Source of the DNA: Penium margaritaceum
Taxonomy: Eukaryota; Streptophyta; Zygnematophyceae; Desmidiales; Peniaceae
Assembly: GCA_023375785.1 (NCBI GenBank)
Contig: SZWC01000538.1
Location: 309,942 to 373,941 of the forward strand
Length of the DNA stretch: 64,000 nt
Direction of reading: 5' to 3'
Position numbers and translations under genes: made by a program. The notes beneath the pieces are model-generated. The model was not told the origin of the DNA, searched no databases, and saw nothing but the letters and a program-made list of their open reading frames with translations. This document shows positions 49,301-60,156 of this stretch, piece by piece; position 1 is the stretch's first letter; each line of letters starts with the position of its first letter.

Positions 49301-51720
49301 AACAAGGGTCCAAGGTCCCAGCACAAAGTTGCTTGTGTGCCTTTGTGGGCATCTCCCCGCGGTCAAAGGCCTGGCGTTTTGGGGACCCTGCCCATCGTCA
49401 CACCATTGAATCCTGCGACGCGCTCTTCTTTGAGTCTCTCACCTACCATGATCTGACCTCAATCACGTCGCTCTCCGTCACGCATGTTCTTACATGAGAG
49501 GCTTCTTGACGGATGGGGGATTCTGGGCGTGTGAGCACCTCTTACCCAGTTGATATGTCTGTTCGAGCCCCATCCACTTCTCGGTCTTTGGCTCTTGATG
49601 ACCTAGCGATCATCGTTGTGGATCGAGAGACCTCTCCAGCATGGCTAGCTTCTACCCGTGTTCCCTCGCACCCCACAGTTTCCCATGATTCTGTACCTAT
49701 GTCCACCAGTACTCCTACCTTTGTGCATGGTCCTACCTCAACTCATGCTCCTATTCTTACACCCAGTCTCGTGTATCCCACACACGCATCTCCTCACACT
49801 ACATCACCTACTCCTTTGCCTTAGCCCCCACCAGTTGTGGTTGTGCTTGTCTCTGAGCTTGAGGTCAGCCCCTTGAGCCCACATTACTCGTGTGAGCCCG
49901 GCGGTCGTCGTCAACCATTGGTCTCCAAAGTGCAGCAAGTGTCCCGTACCCAGACGCTCCACTCGCAGCATCGCGAGTGGTGATCCCGACACCCTAGGCC
50001 TGAGTGTTTGCACTATTCACAAAGAGGTACATCCAGCATGCCTTATAGGGCACGATCTTGTCACTCGCGAGTTTCATATCGCTTGTGATGCAGCAGCTGA
50101 CCTTCTGGTCGTTAGGTGTAGCATTGAGGCGTGTGCACTTGCCACTCAGAGCTCTCCCTCTATGGCGCTTGATCCAGGCACACTGAGGGAAGCTCTCTCA
50201 TTAGAGGATGCAGACGCTTGGCATGCTGCCCGCAAGGATGAGCTTTGCGCCATCCGAGAGCACGGAGATTACGAGCTAGTCGACCTTCCACGTGGGAGGA
50301 ACACTATTCAGGTCAAGTGGGCTTTTCAAAAGAAAGTGAATCCGGAGGGCTCACTAGAACGGCACAAAGCTCACTTGGTCGTCAAGGGGTACTCTCAAAT
50401 TGAGGAAATCGTTTACACTGACATATTTGCCACTGTCGGCAGCATGACCTCAGCTCGTGCTCTGTTTGGCGTGGTCGCTCAGCATAAGTAGAAACTTCAC
50501 CAGATGGACGTGTGCAATACGTTCCTTCATGGCTCTCTAGATGAGGAGATTTACGTGGCTCCGCCACCTGGCTTTGTGGATGGTGACAAGGTCTGGCGCT
50601 TGCACAAGTCCTTGTATGGCTGCAAACAGTCTCCTTGGTGTTGGAACCAGGAGATCACCGGCACTCTGACTCGTGCAAGATATGTACAGAGTGAGGCAGA
50701 TCCCTCTCTCTTCATCTGACGTGTGCCCGAGCTGTTCACTGCATCCTCGTCTATGTGGACGACATTCTGATTGCGTCTCCTTCCATGGAGGTCGTGAAGG
50801 AGGCCTATGCGATCCTCTAGAATGCCTATAGGATGAAGGATCTTGGTCTTACATCCACGTTTCTTGGCATGGAGATCATGCAAGAACGCAGACGACGGAC
50901 ACTTCTGTTGCATTAGGCCCAATACGCACGTGTTGTGGGGGAGCACTTCAGTGACCTCCTTGGTATAGTGCCCACGGCCTCCACACCCCTCAGACTTGAC
51001 AAGAAGGATGCCCTAATGGTGGATGATCCCACACAACTTGGGGAGATAGTGGATTTGACCTTGTACCTCCTCCTCATTGGATCTCTAATGTACGTGGCCA
51101 CTACCACACGCCCTGGCATCGCCTTCATCGTCAACCTCCTTGCACAGTTTTTGCAGGCTCCGTGTGTTGGAGCCTTTCATGGGGCTGTGCGAGTGGTGCG
51201 GTACGTGATCTACATACCGTACCTTGGACTATGGTTTCCCCGGCGATGTTTGGTGGTTCTTAACGGCTACACCAACAGGAACTAGGCCTAGGGTCCAGAT
51301 GAATGCTGTCACACCAGCTACATGTTCTTGCTCGGTGGTACCGCTATCTCCTGGCGCAGCGGGAAGCAGGGTTGTATTGCACATAGCTTGTCGGAGGCAA
51401 AGTATGTTGCTCTGGGTGCAGGAGCTGCTGAGGTAGTGTGGCTGTAGCGCCTGTTCCTTGAGCTGGGTCAGTCAGTACCTGCCATTATGCTTCAATGTGA
51501 CAACCAGAGTGCTCTTGCCATTCCGGAGAACTCTAGTGTCTTTCATGATCGCACGAAACAAATTGAGGTTCAACATCACTTTGTGCGTGATCAGGTGAAA
51601 CGACACGTGATCTTTGTCACATGGGTTGGCACTGACATGTAGCGTGCTGACTTCTTCACGAAGGCACTGGCACGCGGGAAGCTTCTGGTGGCCATTTGTT
51701 CTGTTGGGCTTTGCCTGAGA
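46326..51720 (+). pseudogene. gag-pol region of copia element H
   Basis: Gag opens at the ATG at 46326 (MAPTRNKGKGPAEPSS) and runs to about 47760, with a zinc knuckle (CYNCGGAHRYTEC) near 47640-47690. Protease is at about 48120-48500, with WIIDSGTTHY at 48141-48170. The integrase zinc-binding and core regions are at about 48540-49480 (LTLTDDF; later TPQQNGVFERWNHTMED). A Pro/Thr/Ser-rich hinge follows at 49510-49900. Reverse transcriptase is at about 50200-50930 (VKWAFQKK, LHGSLDEEIYV, YVDDILIASPS near 50753-50785). RNase H is at about 50935-51720. The family makes intracellular virus-like particles. This copy is a broken fossil. Confidence 0.9.
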
Positions 51721-51835
51721 ATACTTGATTGCGGGGTGTCTCTGTGTCTGTATCACGACGGTTTTTTCACTCTTTATTGTACTCTTTTCAGTGCTACACG
51801 TGTATGGACATGCACACCATCGGGTCATGGGGCAG

Positions 51836-52486
51836 TATTGTGATTTGTGATGTTCCTGTCAACCTGTACACTTTACTGTGACTACTCGGGCGTGTCCATG
51901 CCCGTCCTGATCCTTGATACCAGGTGCAGACCCAGGTGGCACCGGTGCGTTGTCTAGTGGTGGACTACCAGCTTGGAGATGACCGAAGACCGTCCCAAAG
52001 CTCTGGACGTTGCCTGGGACCTCTTGTAATTTTTCAGCAACACGTAGGAGTTTCTTGGTGGACTGGCCGTAGGCCCGATTTGCATGTTTTTGCATTGTGT
52101 TTCCACCGTTTGATGGCGGATGCATGCATGTGACTAGTCGTAGCGGCCGACTTGTGATTCTTCAGGTTTAGGTTCAGACGGCATAGTGTTCTGACATGTC
52201 TGCGCCGAGTTACGGCTAAAACAGTGGTTTTTGGCTGGTTTCAGGACAGACCTTGTGCTGCCATGTGCGACACCCCCCGTGCGCCACGGCAAGCACTACT
52301 GCCATGGACCTGCCATTTTTCATCTCTCTCTACAAATGCTATTGAAGCATTTTGACACTTTGCCTTGTGTCTTTTAGCCAAGCCCATGCCGTTGTGTGTA
52401 CGACTTGTGACAGTCGTCACTATCTCATCAGGCATTGACGCCTAGTCAGCGGCTGTGTCTCTAGGAAACTTGCACGTATCTTCTCA
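51836..52486 (+). repeat. 3' LTR of copia element H
   Basis: 651 bp, collinear with 44851-45487. It follows a GGGTCATGGGGCAG polypurine tract and ends directly before CCATG (52487-52491). Confidence 0.92.
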
Positions 52487-53572
52487 CCATGCACTTTGTC
52501 ACAAGATTACTGGTCACACCCGAGGGATATGACACAATCCTCGTGGTTGCCGATAGGTTTTCCAAACTGTCCCCACAAGGACCACCATCACCGGCTAGGG
52601 AACAACACGATTGTTTCTAAACAACATTATGTGCTACACGACGTACCGAGAACCATCATGAGTGACAGAGACGGTCGATTCACCAGCCATTTCAAGCGCG
52701 AACTGATTACTCGCTACGGCAAAAGAATTCCACTCTCAACCGCATTTCATCCTCAAACCGATAGACAAACCGAGCAGATGAATCAGACGCTCCAAGAGCT
52801 TCTCCGAACACTATGCGAACCTCTCGGGACGAATTGGGCACAAAAACTCCCGACCACCGAAATCGCATATGATTCGGCAGTTTCCACCGCAACGAGTAAA
52901 ACTCTGTTCGATGTGGCGTATGAAGAACTTCCCACCAAAAAAGCTGGACAACAAAGTCGCAGTAACATTCGTGTAGTCGATGTTCAATGCCGATACTTCA
53001 CCACCATCTGGGAGGAAACGCGGCAGACACTCGCGAAGACACAAGTAGCGATGAAGCAAGCAGCTGACCGACATTCCAGCGACGACATCTTCACCGCTGG
53101 CGCAAAGTACTCCTCTACTCGACAAGCATTTAACGCCGCGGAGCGGATTGTTTGAAGCTCAAACCTGGATGGTTGGGACCGTTTGAGATTGAGCGTATGC
53201 AAACCCCTGTGGTTGCGCGACTCAAACTCCCCAACACTATGCAAGTTTATCCACTGTTCCATGCTAGCATACTCAAGCACTACTGAGAACCCGGAGAGAT
53301 CTTCCCTGGCAGAGATGTCCCTCCTTCGCCTCCTGTTCAAGTGGACAAAGACACGGAGTACGTCATTGAGGAAATCCTCGACTACCAACGATGTGGCAAA
53401 CAAAACAATATCTTGTCAAGTGGCACGGCTACGACGCCGCGCATAACAGTTGGGAACCCTACGACAACCTCGGAGACGTTGATCATCGCATTGACGGATA
53501 CTTCACAGTCATCACCAGGCCACATCTATACGTGCGCCGGGACATTGCGGCTAAAAGGGGGGGGGGGGGGGG

Positions 53573-54161
53573 NNNNNNNNNNNNNNNNNNNNNNNNNNNN
53601 NNNNNNNNNNNNNNNNNNNNNNNNNNNNNNNNNNNNNNNNNNNNNNNNNNNNNNNNNNNNNNNNNNNNNNNNNNNNNNNNNNNNNNNNNNNNNNNNNNNN
53701 NNNNNNNNNNNNNNNNNNNNNNNNNNNNNNNNNNNNNNNNNNNNNNNNNNNNNNNNNNNNNNNNNNNNNNNNNNNNNNNNNNNNNNNNNNNNNNNNNNNN
53801 NNNNNNNNNNNNNNNNNNNNNNNNNNNNNNNNNNNNNNNNNNNNNNNNNNNNNNNNNNNNNNNNNNNNNNNNNNNNNNNNNNNNNNNNNNNNNNNNNNNN
53901 NNNNNNNNNNNNNNNNNNNNNNNNNNNNNNNNNNNNNNNNNNNNNNNNNNNNNNNNNNNNNNNNNNNNNNNNNNNNNNNNNNNNNNNNNNNNNNNNNNNN
54001 NNNNNNNNNNNNNNNNNNNNNNNNNNNNNNNNNNNNNNNNNNNNNNNNNNNNNNNNNNNNNNNNNNNNNNNNNNNNNNNNNNNNNNNNNNNNNNNNNNNN
54101 NNNNNNNNNNNNNNNNNNNNNNNNNNNNNNNNNNNNNNNNNNNNNNNNNNNNNNNNNNNNN
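53573..54161. other. Assembly gap (589 N)
   Basis: The gap follows a run of G at the polypurine tract of chromovirus I, so it probably hides the 3' LTR of I and possibly the outer end of element L. Confidence 0.99.
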
Positions 54162-54236
54162 GCTGTCAACACCAGAAGAAAGTGAGCCAAGGCACGGAAC
54201 AACAGCGTATGGCAAGCCATAATATGCATGAGTGAA

Positions 54237-54238
<2 letters not shown>

Positions 54239-54270
<32 letters not shown>
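54239..54270. repeat. CA dinucleotide microsatellite
   Basis: Sixteen CA units just downstream of the assembly gap, inside the putative 3' LTR of element L. Confidence 0.95.
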
Positions 54271-54271
<1 letters not shown>

Positions 54272-54285
54272 CTGCTGTGCATTTA

Positions 54286-54661
54286 GGGTCTCCCTGGACA
54301 CTGGCACAACCCACCAAGTTTTTGGGTCTCGACCATGAGAGGAGTGATGCACATGCACACAAGCCAGTGTAATGCACATCATACACATGTCAGACGACAA
54401 GATGGTCTCCTCGTGACACTGGCGGTACCAGGGCCCGGGTCTCGACCGCTACGAGCAATCCAACACAATAGTATGATCATCCAAACACAGGATCATGGGA
54501 GGATCTCCTTGTTACACGGGTGCAACGCACCACGTGTCCGAGTCTCGACCAACAGCTCACATGCACATGCCACACATAGTATAGCCATGCACCAAGACAC
54601 ACGATCACATGGTCTCCTCGTGACACTGGTACAACGAACCAAATGTCCGAGTCTTGACCAC
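54286..54661. repeat. Four copies of a 50-bp GGTCTCC...GTCTCGACC motif
   Basis: Copies at about 54286-54336, 54404-54449, 54501-54551 and 54611-54661 each run from GGTCTCC.C.TG through ACACTGG to GTC..GAGTCTCGACCA, spaced roughly 95-120 bp. Two more copies lie at 59633-59683 and 59779-59830. No known family comes to mind. Confidence 0.75.
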
Positions 54662-54977
54662 CAGGGTGCTACCATCTACATGCAGCTGTGCAGGCACGTA
54701 GCATGAGCCACATGCGGGATGCTGTAGATGCTCACAATAAAGCATGGACCTCGCCATGCATCTCCCATGATGCCGCGTCAGGTCCAGGTCCACACAACAC
54801 TCCCCATGGGTAAATGAACCTGGCAGCGATGTCCTGGATGGAGATGCTGATGTCATAGCTAAACAGATATGGGCAATGAGTCATGTGGTGTATCCATCAT
54901 GTAGAGATAGCTCCCCTTGTCACCTGCGAGTCGACTCCCTCCCTCAAAGACGGAGTGGTGTCTCTGGCTACGACTCC

Positions 54978-57000
54978 TCACGTCGAAGCTGCATCACCTG
55001 GGGTATACCAGTCCTCGTGTGACTGCCAAGGGTCCCAACTCATAGTCTCTCCTGCCTTCGCTCTACCGTGATGCATCTGTGTACGCGGGAGGAAAGGGAA
55101 TGGGCGAGCAGCACACGTGCGTGGATGAAGTGGCGAAGCTGGCCTCCGATACGGGATAGCACACCCTGAGACACAAGGGTGTACTGCCAAAAGAGGAGAG
55201 CTGGAGCGATGAATCGGATCACCACTCGTTGATGAAGATGACGATGGTGCAGGTGAGTCGGGTGGATGAATGTGTGTGATGGCAGTAGTAGAAGAAGGAG
55301 GAGTGATGACGGGGTCGACAGGAGCAAGGATGGGGCAAGCGGAAGGCACGCTCACCTCTCCTATGACAGTGTCTCCAACGAACGTCATACTCGGAGCTCG
55401 TACAAGATCCTCCCTAAGTATAGGTGTGCCAGATGTTGCTGGCAGAAGGCTCCAATCAATAGTAGTGATGCTGTCCTCCTCTGAAAATTGCTCACGCACT
55501 GCCATCATCTCCCACTATAGCATGACTACACGCTCCTATAGACCAGCATAATCTGCCTTGGACATGTCGAGGTGGCCCATGTCGACCTGGTGTAGGATAA
55601 ACTCTGCCTCATTGGATCCTGCACATGCAGACTGCACAACTTGTGAGTACAGCGCCATGTGTACCTCTACTGCTGAAGACGATGGAACTGGTGCTGCTGC
55701 ATCCTCCTGGGGGTCAACCAAGCTCGCAATGTGCTGAGACACTGGAACATCGGATCTAGTTGCAGGTGTCACATCCATGTCACAACTCGTGTCTATCACA
55801 CGAGGAGTGAGCGGTCGCATGCCGAGAGAGAAGGAAAAGGATGAGTTGTCAGATTCTATGGAGCATGTAGAAATGTCGTCTGTACATGTACTGCCACTCT
55901 CAGCGTCCATGTGATCATCAAGGTCACCAGCAGGTGAACACGAAGGGGCAGAACTCAGCTTCTGCAGACGAGGCGACTCCATCTGTGTGTAGGGATTTGC
56001 TCCATTGTCCTCAACTGCCGCCGGAGTGGACACATGTGTGTAGGACTCCGGCTCGACAACGCCCATCAAGGCAACCAACAAGCGTAGTTGGCGCTCACGC
56101 AGTGTCTTGCCGGGAAGGCTGGTCGCTACCACTTGCTCGATGATAGAGTAAGGACCATCATCTAAATTCGTCATGTATGTCGCTGCTCCGTCGTGGGTAT
56201 GGGAACCCGGAGACTGTAGGAACATGGGTGACTCCTCACGCTGAAGCTGGTCCTCATGTACCACAGATGACACGGTGGAGCCTGTTGTGTCTGCTCCAGC
56301 ATATATCCTAGCGATGTCTCTCAGAAATACTGCTTTCAAGAATGCCTCAACCTCCAAAAGAGCAACCGGCCGACTCTGCTCATGTACTGCGACTGCTGTC
56401 GTACTGGTGTCAATCGTGTGCGCCAACACCCCTGGAGATCCGTGTGGGGCATCTCGATCTGCACAATACTCCTCTGCCACTGCCAGGCCGCCACCGGTCG
56501 GAGTCGCGAGTGGCACCGCCCAAGCACACGGCACCTGCACTTCTCCTGATGCAACCTGCTACTGTAGAACGTCCAGCTCCTGCCCCAGCGTAGATGTCGA
56601 ACTCGACGACATACATGTCGCAAGCCCTACAACCTCCCCCGGACTGGTGTGAGCCTGCTGTAGACACTCTCCCAAAACTCCGGTAGACTCATCCCGATCC
56701 ATACGGGACTCCTGTGCCGCCGCTGGGCCTCCAGCGGTCAGAACCGCGAGTGGCACCGCCCAAGGACGCCGTGTCTGCGCTCCTCCTGATGTAACCTGCT
56801 GCTGCGAGAGATCTGGATCCAGCCTGGACGTAGAAGTCAAGCTCGAAAACACAGAAGTCTCCACCATGAACGCCATGTCAAGATCTGACTCCACGCCATG
56901 TGCTATCACCGTATCATCTGAGTCTGTCTGAGCCGACGCTCGGGCACCACAATCAAGTGCGAGAACGGATCCTGTCGCTACGATCACATGAGGCAATACG
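54978..57000 (-). pseudogene. Unfamiliar Ser/Thr/Asp-rich coding region of element L
   Basis: Read on the minus strand this is a long, largely single-frame region (about 670 codons, with a few interruptions) of low-complexity, probably disordered protein. It is rich in Ser, Thr, Asp, Pro and Val. It contains two diverged copies of an approximately 65-residue module: one holds RPWAVPLAVLTAGGPAAAQE (about 56640-56840), the other CAWAVPLATPTGGGLAVAEE (about 56400-56600). No retroviral enzyme motif or other known domain is recognised. It lies downstream of the zinc knuckle, where pol would normally be. I do not know its function. A host gene captured by the element, or a long gag extension, are both possible. 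Confidence 0.5.
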
Positions 57001-57341
57001 CGGTGACCACACTCCCCCTCGACACATATAGCAACACAGGCCGAGGAGGTGGAGGATGTATCAAAACCGGCACAAGCACGGTGTGCAAAGCGCTAACGCC
57101 GACGTCACGGGGTCACTCCATTGGAACAACTGCATGAAGACATGTCATCGCAAGGTGGCGTCATGGTCGCAGCAGAGTGGAGGATCGAAAGGATACCGGC
57201 AATATGTGACTCGCTGGCATGTGGAGCTGAAGGTACACCATTGGATGAGGAAGGAGGAGAGGATGGAGGAGATGTGATCAAAGAGGCCGTCAACAAACAA
57301 GTAGCAGAAGCACGCTCAGTGACAATGAGGTCACAAAGCCA

Positions 57342-57617
57342 CTACACCGTCTGCCGTAAGCCATGGATCTCGGCAAATATGCTCCCTAGAGGTCCAACTA
57401 GGGGATCTACCAATGCCGGCAGATCCGTATGTTGTGGAGGATACAGGCTCGGACGAGGCTGTAGCGAAGGTGGATGCCAGCTGGGAGGGCGCGTCCAACA
57501 GCGACGCCAACCATGACGTCCATCACCACAGTAGTAACAGGCGAACGCGCAAGGCGCTTGCTCAGATGTCCGCGTACTCATCTCGTGCAGTGGACGATGG
57601 ATAGGTACCAAGGGCAC
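57342..57617 (-). pseudogene. gag-like zinc-knuckle segment of element L
   Basis: The minus-strand frame contains CYYCGDGRHGWRRC, a CCHC knuckle of the spacing C-x2-C-x4-H-x4-C (57498-57539), as in LTR-element nucleocapsid regions. It is followed by a Pro-rich stretch. No capsid domain is recognised upstream. Confidence 0.6.
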
Positions 57618-57619
57618 CT

Positions 57620-58739
57620 ACTCCCGGTGGTAAACACCAAGCCATGGGAGAGAATGAGGCGAGTAGGTACTGTCACTCCTGGAGGTCACGGCGTCCGGGT
57701 CAGCAAACGTGACCAGACGGGAAGTGCTGCACTACCACAGGATGCCTAGAGACTAGAGTCTGGCTAACTGCGGCCACTAATGCCACTGCCACTAATGGAG
57801 CAAAGACTGCTCCAAGACGAGAAGGGGTGGCGGCTGCAGGTGTGACTGCTGCTCCAAGCGGTAGACGACCCAGTCCTCAGAGATGGAAAGACTCGAATCC
57901 GCCGTCAAACCTACGGAGTGAAGCGCTTGCACCAATCCACGGGCCCCAGGAAGACGCCGGTACAGGACGCGTCTTGAAAAAGAAGTCTGCCGACGACAGT
58001 GCGCTGTCGGCTGAGAAGGCGAAACTACAAGCGCTGGTGCAGCCACCGCACTATGAAGTCGTTGCAATTCCGCCCGATAGTGCTATAGCTGCTATGAAGG
58101 CTGCTACTGTTGCGGCGGTAGTAGTTGAAAGACTCCCCTTTTTTCTCTTTTTTGTTTTGTTTTTGTTTTTCGTTTTCCCCTCTGCTTGAATTCAGCCCTC
58201 GCTCCTCTTGTTTTTTTCCTTTTGCCCTCACCCTCCACCCCCTCTTTTTCTTTTCAAGTTCTCCCCTCTGCTTGCCTTAAGCCCTTTTTTTCTTTTTTCT
58301 TTTCCTTTTCCACTTGCGTTCAGGCGTACCCCTTTACGCATCTCTTGGTACTTGCCCCCCCCCCCTTTCTCAATTGCCCCTAAGGTGGGAAAACAAAGAA
58401 AAAAAGGAGGGGGGGTGTCCGGCTTGTCCAGCCCTCCCTCCCGTGCACGCTCACTTGCTTGCTCGCTGAGCGAGCGAGTGAGCGAGTGGGTGTGGGGGGG
58501 AGGAGTGAGCAAGGAGGGGGGGGATCTTGTCTGCCCCTCTGACCCGGCCCCTCCGTCGGTCGGCCGACGGGGCCGATGGGGCCGAGGGGGCCCACGGGGC
58601 CCACGGGCCCCCTCCGAAGGGTCCCTCGGGGGGGCTCTGCGGGGCCCTCCGATGGCCCCCTTGAGAAGGGGAGGAAAGGGGTGGGGTGCGAACGGGGCCA
58701 ACAGGCCCCCTCGGAGGGCCCCCCCTCAGAGGAGGGCTG
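57620..58739. other. Poorly resolved interior of element L with GC-rich repeats
   Basis: The stretch contains a T/C-rich tract (about 58130-58380), then GGGGCC-like imperfect tandem units (about 58555-58740). The long open frames on both strands reflect the composition (Pro/Gly/Arg or Phe/Leu/Pro strings), not genes. Confidence 0.5.
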
Positions 58740-59364
58740 TGAGGCCCTCCTCGCAGCGGCAGCAGCAACTGCAAAGGCAAGTGCAGCTGCTACGGTTGCT
58801 GCTGCTGCTGCAAATGTTTTTGCTGCTGTTGCTGCTTTACAGCAGCAGCTGCTGCTGCTGCTGCTGCTTGATGCTGCTGCCGCTGCTGTTGCTGCTGCAT
58901 GCTACTGCCGCCGCTGCTGTTGCTGCTGCATGCTGCTGCCGGCGCTGCTGCTTGCTGCTGTCGCCCCTGTTGCTGCTGCTGCACACTGCTACTGCTGCCG
59001 TCGCTACTGCACGCTGCTACTAATGTCACCGCTACTGCAATGGCTACTCCTGCTGCTGCTATATGCTGATGCTCTTGACGCTGCTGCTGCAGCGGCTAAT
59101 GCGCTACTACAGGTTCTTTCGCCGCTCCTGCTGCTGCTGCACGCTGCTGCTTCTGCCGCCGCTGATGCAATGGCTCCTACTGCTGCTGCTTTTGATGTTG
59201 CCACCATAGCCGCTAGTGCTACTGTGTGCGGCTCACCGCCCTTGTGGCGTTCACGTGCAGTCGCTTCGTGCTCCCTCACGCTGCTACCGGCGTGGCGCCA
59301 CGTGGCACGTTCTCTTTGCGTTCCGCCCACTGCTGCTGCTTCTGCTGCTTACACACCCCCCTGT
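58740..59364 (-). repeat. GCT-rich triplet leader of element L
   Basis: Dense GCT/CTG triplets (GCA/CAG on the minus strand) fill the stretch between the primer site and the interior. This is equivalent in place and composition to the leaders of H and J. Confidence 0.75.
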
Positions 59365-59379
59365 GCTCTGATACCAAAT

Positions 59380-60042
59380 TGGAAATGAATTAGGGCATGC
59401 AGGCCCATGCAAAAATGAACATGAGCTCTGTGTGTGACTGCGATGCAAGACGGCAAGAATTTGGCTAAGTCTGGAACGTTGAATATAAAGAACAAGGAGG
59501 ATTTACAAGTAAGCTCCTAGCGGGCTTATATAGGGGCCCCGGCAGCTAGCTGCACCGGGTCCCGTCACCCCTGCTGAACCCGAATGAGTCAACAGGGAGA
59601 CCACACTGCATACACGATAACATCAACAAAGGTGGTATCCTCGAGGCATCGGAACAGCTCTCCGAGTGCCCGAGTCTCGACCACCAAGAAAACATAAGTA
59701 GTACCAAACAAATCTCGGAATCAACGTCCGAACATCACAGACGGCTTTCCAAACATCGGAAGCCCCACAACAGCCATCGGGTCTCCTTGTCGCACCGGTA
59801 TAGTCCACCGGGTGCGCGGGTCTCAACCCACCGAGTAAACTCTCTTAGCTCCCGACAAGCCCACGGGGCTACCGGAACGCATCGACCGCGTCTCGCCTGC
59901 ACTATCCTACGTGCTGGAAAAGTATCAAGACACTCTGAAGGCCTGTCGTGTCGTCACGCTCTCCTCCACCATATACCCCGAATGTAGGAATATCGATAAA
60001 CCAGCTATGTCGGTCGTGACGGGTGGAAGCCACACAAACCAA
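59380..60042 (-). repeat. Putative 5' LTR of element L
   Basis: The inner boundary is TGGAAATG at 59380, three bases from the primer site. A TATA box lies on the minus strand (TATATAAG, complement of 59525-59532), as expected for an LTR promoter. Two copies of the 50-bp motif lie inside (59633-59683 and 59779-59830). The outer end is either near 60042 (CCAACA) or at 60127 (CCAAACA). Confidence 0.6.
59525..59532 (-). promoter_or_regulatory. TATA box in the putative 5' LTR of element L
   Basis: The minus strand reads CCCTATATAAGCCC. At 145 bp from the inner LTR boundary, its position suits RNA start about 30 bases further into the LTR. Confidence 0.55.
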
Positions 60043-60096
60043 CACGCTTTGTTTTTTTTGTCACGCAAACCCCCCATTTCCATTAAGGGTGTTGTA

Positions 60097-60127
60097 TGTT
60101 TGGTGCAGGCGGAGCCTGCGCCAAACA
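60097..60127. repeat. 31-bp near-perfect inverted repeat
   Basis: TGTTTGGTGCAGGC and GCCTGCGCCAAACA pair over 14 bp with one mismatch around a GGA loop. It lies between the putative LTR of L and the LTR of J. Confidence 0.8.
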
Positions 60128-60156
60128 TGAAACCCTAAATTGAACTAGGGGATTTG

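Larger units (their letters stand above)
44851..52486 (+). mobile_element. Full-length Ty1-copia retrotransposon H, 7.6 kb, nested in chromovirus I
   Basis: LTRs lie at 44851-45487 and 51836-52486, with a perfect 5-bp target duplication CCATG at 44846-44850 and 52487-52491. The primer site (TGGTATGAAAGC, a variant of the initiator-Met site) is at 45488-45499. Next come a GCA-rich leader (about 45500-46320), gag from the ATG at 46326, then protease, integrase, reverse transcriptase and RNase H, followed by a polypurine tract ending at 51835. It is the longest copy of the A/H/J family here. The LTRs differ at somewhat more than one base in ten by eye, so it is old. It looks complete in layout but is broken in several places. 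Confidence 0.93.
44590..53572 (+). mobile_element. Ty3-gypsy chromovirus I (plus strand), split by copia H
   Basis: The first segment (44590-44850) encodes the integrase zinc-binding region (ECHNIKPGGYFGEDK, CDKMQSDMAKLYKTCDTC). The second (52492-53572) continues with the integrase core (GYDTILVVADRFSKL, MSDRDGRFTSHF, HPQTDRQTEQMNQTL), the C-terminal part and a chromodomain (YLVKWHGYD, NSWEPYDNLGDVDH) at about 53395-53500. It closes with a polypurine tract CTAAAAGGGG and a G run at 53551-53572. The 3' LTR, if any, lies in the N gap that follows. The two segments are separated by element H and its target duplication. Upstream pol parts and the 5' LTR are not present. It is a fossil of the same family as E and F. 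Confidence 0.85.
54162..60042 (-). mobile_element. LTR-type element L without recognisable pol (non-autonomous candidate)
   Basis: On the minus strand, TGGTATCAGAGC (59365-59376) is a perfect initiator-Met primer site next to a TG...CA boundary at 59380. That makes 59380 to about 60042 (or 60127) the 5' LTR. A polypurine-like CATGGGGAG (complement of 54800-54808) precedes TGTTGTGTGG at 54799, the apparent start of a 3' LTR that runs toward the assembly gap. A degenerate 50-bp motif is found in both putative LTRs. The interior holds a triplet-rich leader, a gag-like CCHC knuckle (57498-57539) and a long disordered coding region (54978-57000). No protease, reverse transcriptase, RNase H or integrase motif is seen. 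This fits a large LTR derivative mobilised in trans. It is a fossil with several breaks. Confidence 0.6.

Noticed and set aside
58208-59388. Two overlapping open frames of about 270 residues on the plus strand
   Set aside because: They translate GC-rich and GCT-repeat sequence opposite the minus-strand leader of element L; poly-Leu, poly-Ala and Pro/Gly strings only.
59633-59830. tRNA-like B-box reading of the GTCCGAGTCTCGACC motif
   Set aside because: No cloverleaf, A box or acceptor stem could be fitted in any copy; kept as an unnamed repeat.
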